Assembly (NCBI GenBank): GCA_907163375.1
Contig: CAJQUW010001043.1
Span: forward strand, 1,968,501 to 2,032,500
Source of the DNA: Prostheceraeus crozeri
Lineage: Eukaryota > Platyhelminthes > Polycladida > Euryleptidae
Direction of reading: 5' to 3'
Length of the DNA: 64,000 nucleotides
Shown here piece by piece: positions 57,505 to 64,000 of the stretch. A program made the translations under genes and the position numbers. Positions within the stretch are counted from its first letter, which is position 1. Each line of letters opens with the position of its first letter. The notes under the pieces are model-generated. The model made no database searches. It was not told the DNA's origin and saw only the letters and a list, made by a program, of their open reading frames with translations.

Positions 57505-58029
57505 GTCAAATAAAATGAGAACAGAATTTGTCATCAGAAGATTTCACTTGGTACCTGATGAGTTTCATATGAATGACATTTGAAAGACACTTGTCAACTG
57601 TGTCATAATATCATAGAAAATATTTGAGGAACTATAATCGAGTGCAAATTGCATGTTTTCATGTATCATCGAGTTCAAATTTGAGATTGGAGAAGTCAGA
57701 TTCGATTACATCGCCAATTATCAATGATTGAAAAGATGATTACATCTACCGTTTCGACCCTGTAAGTTCAAAGCAATAATGATTTCATCTCTATCATGAG
57801 CTCTCAGGGTTCAGCAGTATTGCTAATTCATTTTAATGGTGGTCAAAATGAAAGGAATCAGATAACATCATCTTGCCTAGGTGCGGCCTAAGGATACAAT
57901 TTGGTAGACGCATAGCAATGTCACAATAAATATGCCGCTGTTACGATACAGGTAAAAGCGAAAACATTTCAGAAAAAAGACCATAAAAGTCTATGATGCT
58001 TTGTGCACAAAATACGGTCATTGGAAACT
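57505..58029. other. No gene seen
   Basis: AT-rich, presumably the next upstream intron of the membrane-protein gene. Confidence 0.35.
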
Positions 58030-58290
58030 TCAAACGCACATCATAATTTTGGAGACCTAAAAATGAACGTAAGTATAGTATCTAGACAGTGTAGTGTCTC
58101 TTAGAAAATGAAAATGCGGACTTCGGGCATCCGGTTTTATATATAAAAAAGCAAAGCAAAAGCAAGTTTCTTCGGATACAAAATAGCATTCAAATATACG
58201 ACGTTTCGCCGCGCAGGCTTGGTCAAAAATGCATGACCGGAAAATCATTAATGAACCTGGAATCAACGGATGAAGTTCAGAATACTTACA
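58030..58290 (-). mobile_element. Penelope-like element, 3' end fragment
   Basis: The minus strand reads GACCAAGCCTGCGCGGCGAA then ACGTCGTATATTTGAATGC, matching the hairpin-plus-GAAAC block typical of the 3' regions of many PLEs, followed by a T- and GC-mixed tail. No coding part is attached. The call rests on this motif only. Confidence 0.35.
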
Positions 58291-58912
58291 ATAAAAACAA
58301 ATATTCATTGACTGTACAAAATATGGAGTGTTTAAAATACTACTATCGAAATTAAGAACAGCATGAATAGATCGAAAGTTGGAGGAAAAGAAGAGAGCAG
58401 ATGAACATAGACTTTAAACAGACCTATTAGAAAATATTCACTTAGTATTCGTCCTATCAACTTTCTCAAAAACTGAATAGCACAGTTGGTTCGCAAAGTT
58501 ACAAGGTTGGGTCTTAGACGGTTAGGTTAGATGGATAGATAAGGTTAGGATAGATGACCGCTCGATAAGCATCAACTTCGGAACGAAAATCTTATTCTCA
58601 CATGAGGTAAGACAGTATGGATGAAATGTCTATCATCATTACAATTCAGTCGTTAAAACGTGGTTTATTCTCATTTCATGGCTGTAATCTTCGTTTCTGT
58701 AATGCAAAGAGTCGTTTGTAATCTGTATTCATTTTTGAGAGTCGCTGAGTTCAGTATGACTAAACATTTCGATTAAATACCTACATCTCATAGTTGCAAA
58801 GGTCAACCTGCTAGAAAAAGTTTATATATGCAAAGCCGAGCCCGATTGTGCTCAGATCTCGAAGGCTCACTTCTGTTTGTAATTTCGAGTATCGTCTGAG
58901 TTGGTGTAGATC
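58291..58912. other. No gene seen; short GGTTAG/GGATAG-rich run at 58510-58560
   Basis: AT-rich DNA apart from a short imperfect simple repeat. Confidence 0.4.
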
Positions 58913-58915
58913 AGG

Positions 58916-59010
58916 GGTCGGCAACCTGCAGCCCGTGGTTCCTTTCAAAATGCTGTCTCATGCTACCCGCGAGGTCTACATGAGGGCTCATTCTACTCAG
59001 CTGCATAAAA
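58916..59010 (+). mobile_element. hAT-like terminal fragment
   Basis: CAGGGGTCGGCAACCTGCAG, with following GC-rich sequence, has the form of a hAT terminus (CAGGGGTCGGCAA is common at Charlie-type ends). No inverse partner or 8-bp duplication was found within 2 kb, so only one end remains. Confidence 0.45.
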
Positions 59011-59680
59011 CTGACTAAAAGTAAATAAGAACTCACCTCAGAGACGCTCCCCTAAAGACATCCTCCTGCCAGCCTCCGATTCATTCAAGACTGTCAGTGA
59101 CTCGCTATCTGGCGCAACAAATCACCAACCATGACATTCTCGAACCAATAGCAAGACCAGGGATTCTTAGACTTGTTATAATTTCATTTATCGGATGGTC
59201 TGTGCATTTTGCACTTTGTTTTAAATAACCTATTTTTGATTTTTGCAGTCATGCTTTGATCGTGCTTGAGTTATGTTTTCATTGCCTTCATTATTGTTCT
59301 TCCAGCTGTCTCTTATTACAACTTGCCTTTCCTCTCTATTTCACAATTTCCATGGTGTTCATATACCCTAAATCTTGCATTGTTGTAATCCTGTTTTGAT
59401 TACTTAGTTAATGCTTGAATAGCTCCAATAAATGAATCCTCCTTGTTAATCCCAATAAAGTGAATCTTCCTTGTTATGACGCAACTGACTCCTGTATCGG
59501 ATTCAATAATTACACTGTATCATCGCTTTCCTGAGTCTACATTGAAGAAGAAGAGAGAATTCTAGTAACGTACTGAATATGAATCCGCTCAACAGTGAAT
59601 AAACTGAACTTCAAAAAGATTAAAATGTCTAATCAATTGAACCATAAAGCCACTTCAGTGAGGATAAGGAGAATGGATGA
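59011..59680. other. No gene seen
   Basis: A GTGAGT donor-like site on the minus strand at 59034 follows a GC-raised stretch, but all three frames contain stops, so at most it would be a non-coding exon. Confidence 0.3.
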
Positions 59681-60109
59681 TTGACAGGGTTTAAAGAAAT
59701 TGCTGAACATTTTTCAAAGGCAGCTAACAGCGAACTCAACAAGCCTTGTATATTATTGTCTTGCGAGTATAATGTGAAATTGTCGATGCACTATCGACCT
59801 ACCATTTCAATTTACGGAATAGGATTAACGTTGCGACAGCAGGATTCACCTCTGATACTGAACTACTCGACAAGAAAAAAAATAACTCATTCTATAAAAT
59901 CTTCAAATCATATTAGGAAAATGATAACTACGATTACTAACACAAATTGGAATGTTGTCATGATTGACGGCTTTATTAGTCTAATACACTCACATAGACC
60001 ATGGGTAAAAAGAAAGTACTTGCATAAGTTTGGCATAAGAAATTATATGCACGACATCCGTTTTGAATACTTTATCAATAAGTTCAAAGAAAGGCTTATG
60101 CACAATTAG
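59681..60109 (+). CDS. Orphan open reading frame, 142 codons
   Basis: The frame opens after a TGA at 59678-59680 with a TTG codon; the first ATG is about 36 codons in (LSMHYRPTISIYGIG). The product is basic, without signal peptide, membrane segment or recognisable domain, and ends WNVVMIDGFISLIHSHRPWV, KRKYLHKFGIRNYMHDIRFE, YFINKFKERLMHN. In DNA this AT-rich a frame of this length is unlikely by chance but not impossible. It could be an exon, a decayed retroelement piece or noise. No splice site or polyadenylation signal was identified. Confidence 0.25.
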   Translation: MTGFKEIAEHFSKAANSELNKPCILLSCEYNVKLSMHYRPTISIYGIGLTLRQQDSPLILNYSTRKKITHSIKSSNHIRKMITTITNTNWNVVMIDGFISLIHSHRPWVKRKYLHKFGIRNYMHDIRFEYFINKFKERLMHN

Positions 60110-60608
60110 TGCCACAGGATTACATTAGGAAGTAGGTTTTACAAAAGAAAATGTTATATTGTTCATTTTATTCACGGGAATCAATACTTCCGTAATCTGT
60201 TGAATTTTCTTAATCACTAAAGTCATATGAAGGCGCATGCTGGTGCTGTTGCTTAAAGTATATAAATTGAAATATCAGTTCGAGAATTCCTCTTAATATT
60301 ACACATAGAATTATATAGTATATAGTATATGTTCTTTCTTTTAGGAAATGTTGTAGTCTATGGAAATAAGTTGATTTTTCTGTTTCATATTTTATTTAAT
60401 TCTTTACAGCATTTCTCATTCTTTGGCCTCTTAGTTCATAATTTCAATTGTACATCTTACTTACATTTGTGACATACATTTTGGTCGTACTGTATACTAC
60501 GGTATCAATACAAATATACCGTGATGGTCGGCCAATGAATACGCACATCGCTATAGTATGCCAACAAAGAAAGTATTCGGTATTATCATTAGTATGAACT
60601 GCGCTTCA
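60110..60608. other. No gene seen
   Basis: AT-rich DNA between the orphan frame and the next minus-strand gene end. Confidence 0.4.
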
Positions 60609-60612
60609 TTTA

Positions 60613-60700
60613 TTAAATATCTCGACCACTTCGACGCACACAAGTAAACTTATGAGGAGAAGGTTTTGCTTTTCGAACGCCGGAATCAGTAGCGATGTCC
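60613..60700 (-). CDS. Terminal exon of a minus-strand gene
   Basis: The acceptor AATACTTTTTTCAG (AG at 60701-60702) is strong. Read after one base of a split codon, it encodes DIATDSGVRKAKPSPHKFTC and VRRSGRDI, stopping at 60613-60615. Read at phase 0, it encodes GHRY and stops at 60686-60688. AATAAA on the minus strand lies at 60609-60614: it overlaps the first stop but sits about 70 nt after the second, a more usual spacing. Both readings are phase-compatible with one frame of the exon at 61543-61687, so the frame is undecided. Confidence 0.5.
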
Positions 60701-60702
60701 CT

Positions 60703-61540
60703 GAAAAAAGTATTTTCTCATAATAAAAAAATTTACATACATGTCTATTATTTAGAATCAGTAGCGGTTGCTGTGCAATAAAATTTCTTTATCTTGTCTA
60801 CTTCAGACCGGATGTTACATGAGGTGACTGAACGCATTGACCCACAGCATCCTGTTTACATCGACATTCTTTCATTGCGTTAATGTGAACGACGTAAGGA
60901 CACCAGAAAGAATTTATTCAGTGTACATGTACAGTGAGTTAAAGGAGCTTCATTCTCATCAGTTATAACGCTACAATCCGATTAGTATATATAAACATGT
61001 AAGTCTAACGACGCTAGAGTGGTAGGAAATCATTGCACGTACACATATTTTCACATTTCTTTTTGAAAAGTATCAGATGCTCCGTATAAAATATCACAGT
61101 TTTTCAAATTTTATCTTGAAATATTTGCATCATCAAATCAAATTTATACATGATACAGACGATTATCACCGCTTCAATTTTACAAGAATAAGAAATCTTG
61201 ATTCTAAATAAGTGCAATAGCTTTGAACTCTGGTCGCTCAGTTTCAAATACTGAACATTGATGACTGCTGATTAGCGGATGAAAAACCCAGTAAACACGA
61301 GATTCTGGCCAAGACAGTTTTTCACACTGAACTTCAAATGCCATACGACCTGCTATAAAAGGACCTTAAGGCAAAGGGTCTCCTTTTTCATTAGCGAAGT
61401 TTCTTAATCTAACAACTAAAATTCAAATTCAACAATGGCGCCCTTACAAGACAATTCTGCTTAGTGAAAAAGCAAAAGTAAATTAATCAAGTACATGCAA
61501 GCATATTTCTCAAAATTTAAAGTTATGCAAACTACTACTC
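60703..61540 (-). other. Intron between the last two exons of the right-hand gene
   Basis: AT-rich with no competing signal. Confidence 0.4.
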
Positions 61541-61542
61541 AC

Positions 61543-61687
61543 AAAAGATCCAACATATATAGAAAGGTCGCAGAAAGGGGCGACCTGGAAAACCATAGCA
61601 CACTGGACACATGATGCATCATAGCATACATCACGGCATCCATGGTCATGGTCACAAGCAGAAAGCCCAAAAAAGTCGTAACAACAG
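61543..61687 (-). CDS. Penultimate exon open in two frames: cysteine-rich or hydrophobic
   Basis: Acceptor AAGTTTCTTTAG (AG at 61688-61689) and donor GTGAGTAG (GT at 61541-61542) bound 145 nt. Frame 1 gives 48 residues with nine cysteines (CCYDFFGLSACDHDHGCRDV, CYDASCVQCAMVFQVAPFC), enters at phase 2 like the exon at 63397, and continues into GHRY and a stop. Frame 2 gives 47 residues, partly hydrophobic (VVTTFLGFLLVTMTMDAVMY), and continues into the longer basic tail of the terminal exon. The cysteine-rich reading fits the upstream phase and the polyadenylation spacing better; the hydrophobic reading gives the longer tail. I favour the first slightly. Family unknown. Confidence 0.5.
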
Positions 61688-61689
61688 CT

Positions 61690-62045
61690 AAAGAAACTTA
61701 AAAGTGAACTTAGTTTCAGTGTCTCTTTTATCGGAGTTCGATGCGATCCGGTCTGTATGCAGCAAATCGGACCGCAATCCAGCTCGCTGGCCGTTTCTTA
61801 GTCCACAGCTCGCAACAGTTCGCAAGTTACTTAAGTTTATTAAGTTCTATTCTGTACATCACATCTGCCATAAGAATGATAATTCATAAACCACGGATAT
61901 GTCATTGCATCAAATATGTTTATCAATGACATCAAAGTAAAACTTTTATAACTGAAAGAACCACATTTCCTCTGAAATTGTCTTGGACTGTCCAGAATTC
62001 TATTTGCCATATGGGTGAATTACCAATGCAGGGCACGAATATTAT
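61690..62045. other. No gene seen
   Basis: Presumed intron. The minus-strand frame at 61932-62141 has no usable donor. Confidence 0.35.
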
Positions 62046-62049
62046 TTTG

Positions 62050-62440
62050 CTCGAAAACGTGTGCGAATACTGACATTCATGGAAAACTAAAGCTACGTTC
62101 ACACATGAGAGCTGAGATCTGAGACTCGGGCAATCATCCAATAAAACGGCAAGTTTTCTTCGTCGATTTCAAATGTCAATCAAAATTATGCTCCGACTAA
62201 CTCGACGTAGTCTGAACAGTCCTGACACATGCCTGAGACCCACTAACTTCATCCGCCCTTGTTAATGCGAGGGGAGACAAGGGGGCGGCTGACCACGTTT
62301 GCTGAGAGATAGTGTGAACGGTCCTGAGACAAGCCTCTCTCAAGAATCTGAGCGAAGCGTGTGAGACAAACTCCACGATCATTGTCTCAAGTGTGAACAA
62401 CCATGAGACCTTCAACTGAGACAACGACCATGTATCAGCA
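62050..62440. repeat. Repeat-rich patch with GTGTGAAC and CTGAGAC motifs
   Basis: GTCTGAACAGTCCTGA, GTGTGAACGGTCCTGAGAC and GTGTGAACAACCATGAGAC occur at about 62210, 62311 and 62391, and GCTACGTTCACACATGAGA at 62090 is the inverse type. Raised G+C and inverted GTTCACAC/GTGTGAAC words at the edges suggest a decayed MITE. Confidence 0.4.
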
Positions 62441-63394
62441 AAAGTTATATGCGTTTCAACTTTTCTGAGACTTCCTTGTTATCAATATCCAACTGGATTG
62501 TGTATTCGGCGATCATTCATTTCATACACATGAACGCGGAATGGTACTTTGTGTTGGTTGCACAAGTCAATTCAGTCTGAGCTACTGATTCATTTGATGA
62601 TATTTATAAATATTTTTATGTTCTGCTTCTTTCAGAAATCTGAATTTACGAATCAGACAGAAACATGATGAGGCAGGATTAGAGCTATATCATGGTGGCC
62701 ATGTTTTCTTACTACCAAAATCGAGACACTAAGTAGTAGAGAAAACATGAAAAACAACGAACTGACATTTACATGTTTCTAAAGATACGCAATAGTCAAC
62801 TTAATGTCAATGCGTTGAATCACGAAGCGCATAAAATTGCCATGGTAACAAACAGGAATATTTTCATTAGGATTTCGTCGGTTAGTACATTCCCACGGTG
62901 CATGCCGAATGAGACCATGTGTTGTCAATTGAATTTTTCAAGAAACTCAGTTTACCGAGTTTGCTGGAAATTAACCAAATTAAGTCAAACTCAGTAAAAT
63001 ATTCCAGCAAAACTCGGTTAACTCGGGTACAAAGGAAAAATGCACCAGTAGGCCTAAGCCATCAGAAACTGATTATTATTAAGGTATATTTTATAAGCGC
63101 TTCAATCGAGAGCTTTTTCATCAAAGTTTGAGGGAAGAGGATGAGTCATTTCACCATCTAGGTACATGCCTCCAAGTGGAAAACTAAAAACATAAGATTG
63201 ATTAAGTTCAACATGGAGAGGTTGAAAGAGGTTGTTAAAAAGTAATATCACAGAGTTGATCTGAATTCGCGCGAGAGAGGGAAGTTAGAAAAACTTTTAG
63301 ACTATGTAAAATTTTGGCTATTTTTGTGTTAGGCCATCTACTGTTGGTGAATATTTTGAAGGAGGCATAGAGCTTAGGGGAAAGAAATACTAGT
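62441..63394. other. No gene seen
   Basis: AT-rich, with no supported exon. Two overlapping frames at 62773-63131 show no domain. Confidence 0.35.
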
Positions 63395-63396
63395 AC

Positions 63397-63506
63397 CTGT
63401 CACCATAGACCACCTCGGTGGTTTTGCCGTTGATGAATTTGATAAATGCTTGTGAAGATATTTTTGCTACGTAGTTTCTAGACTGGTCAGTGGGCGTAAC
63501 GAACGC
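63397..63506 (-). CDS. Candidate exon, 52-110 nt, of the right-hand minus-strand gene
   Basis: The donor CAG followed by GTACTAGT (GT at 63395-63396) ends an open stretch reading TDQSRNYVAKISSQAFIKFI then NGKTTEVVYGD, leaving AG as a split codon. The frame is closed upstream by TAA at 63507-63509. Two acceptors are possible: TCTTCACAAG (exon 63397-63448) or one further up near 63480. The phase matches the cysteine-rich frame of the exon at 61543-61687, giving Ser at the junction. The text looks like a beta-rich extracellular domain, but I recognise no family, and intermediate exons may exist. Confidence 0.45.
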
Positions 63507-63509
63507 TTA

Positions 63510-64000
63510 TCGAATAGACGGAAAATTAGTAGTAGGGAAAAGTGGGTGCGGAGAGCTATTAATGATGTTAATTATACATAAATAATTCGAGTAGGGTTTG
63601 TTAAATCAGCTTTTGCAACGTTTCCGGAACTTCATTTCTAGGAAAACACGACAGTATGTACATCATGGTCATGTAAAGAAAACCAGTGGTAAAGAATAGG
63701 AAGAATTATGCATTAAAAACGCAAATGCGAAGCCTTATCCTTAGTCACGATACCTGACAGTGTAACCTTCCAGAACTCTCTTGTAGGCCTATATAACGAG
63801 ATGTAATTCATGAGAGACATAGTACAGCAGACAAAAACATTCAAATTCTAATTAGCATGTTAACATGCCACGATTTAATCACTAGCTTTAGGTAGGCTAT
63901 GTTAATCGTAGTGATACAACAGGCCTACTCCTACATTACAATTCAATCAACACAACATTGGCTCATTATTTGGCATAGGCCTACCACATATTCAAATAGA
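63510..64000. other. No gene seen
   Basis: AT-rich right edge of the window with no supported feature. Confidence 0.4.

Noticed and set aside
59034-59110. Minus-strand exon ending at a GTGAGT donor
   Set aside because: All three frames carry stops close to the donor, so it cannot be coding.
1-64000. CRISPR arrays, prokaryotic operons, riboswitches, rRNA genes
   Set aside because: No regularly spaced repeats, ribosome-binding patterns or rRNA-like sequence were seen; spliced exons and retroelements show this is a eukaryotic nuclear genome.

Overview
This window is non-coding-rich, AT-rich DNA (roughly 64-65% A+T by eye) from an animal nuclear genome, most likely a marine-type invertebrate. 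Reasons: host coding sequence is split into short exons with GT-AG junctions; one class A GPCR is encoded without introns; tRNA-derived SINEs are present; and the mobile DNA is a mix of Penelope-like elements (PLEs), several LINE lineages, hAT, Tc1/mariner and piggyBac-like DNA transposons and long-armed fold-back MITEs. The phylum cannot be fixed from this sequence alone.

Host genes. (1) Left edge, minus strand: two phase-compatible exons (1-83 and 708-792) of a gene that continues off the window. (2) 13-14 kb, minus strand: exon-like segments of uncertain status. (3) 18120-19415, plus strand: a complete seven-transmembrane receptor, the largest host gene. (4) 55884-57502, minus strand: the last three exons of a multi-pass membrane protein gene, all phases agreeing and a polyadenylation signal just after the stop. 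(5) 60613-63506, minus strand: the 3' end of another gene, with a middle exon open in two competing frames, one cysteine-rich and one hydrophobic.

Mobile DNA, left to right. 1.2-3.9 kb: palindromic MITE family A, interrupted by an insertion carrying a LINE 3' end and heptamer-repeat arms. 5.2-6.2 kb: MITE family B split by a LINE fragment with a 14-bp target duplication. 6.3-8.0 kb: a head-to-head pair of PLE 3' ends with 12-bp direct repeats, hit later by a hAT element with a perfect 8-bp target duplication. 10 kb: an eroded hAT transposase. 12.7, 15.2 and 17 kb: three palindromic MITEs. 27.6-28.5 kb: a long-TIR element. 32-34 kb: LINE relic, SINE, two piggyBac-like MITEs. 37-39.5 kb: family A MITE beside a PLE. 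40.9-42.8 kb: CR1/jockey-like LINE. 42.9-44.5 kb: Tc1/mariner-like element. 45.6-46.5 kb: a different PLE with a hammerhead-like motif. 47.8-50.9 kb: a second head-to-head PLE pair, nearly identical arms, 15-bp target duplication. 51.3-52.1 kb: a 750-bp fold-back element.

The strongest observations are the two separate head-to-head PLE insertions, each bounded by a direct repeat as if integrated as one unit; a 127-bp segment occurring twice without a mismatch 1.5 kb apart; and the two partly resolved minus-strand genes at the right, whose products I do not recognise. No CRISPR, operon or other prokaryotic feature is present. Nothing here is clearly an undescribed functional system.
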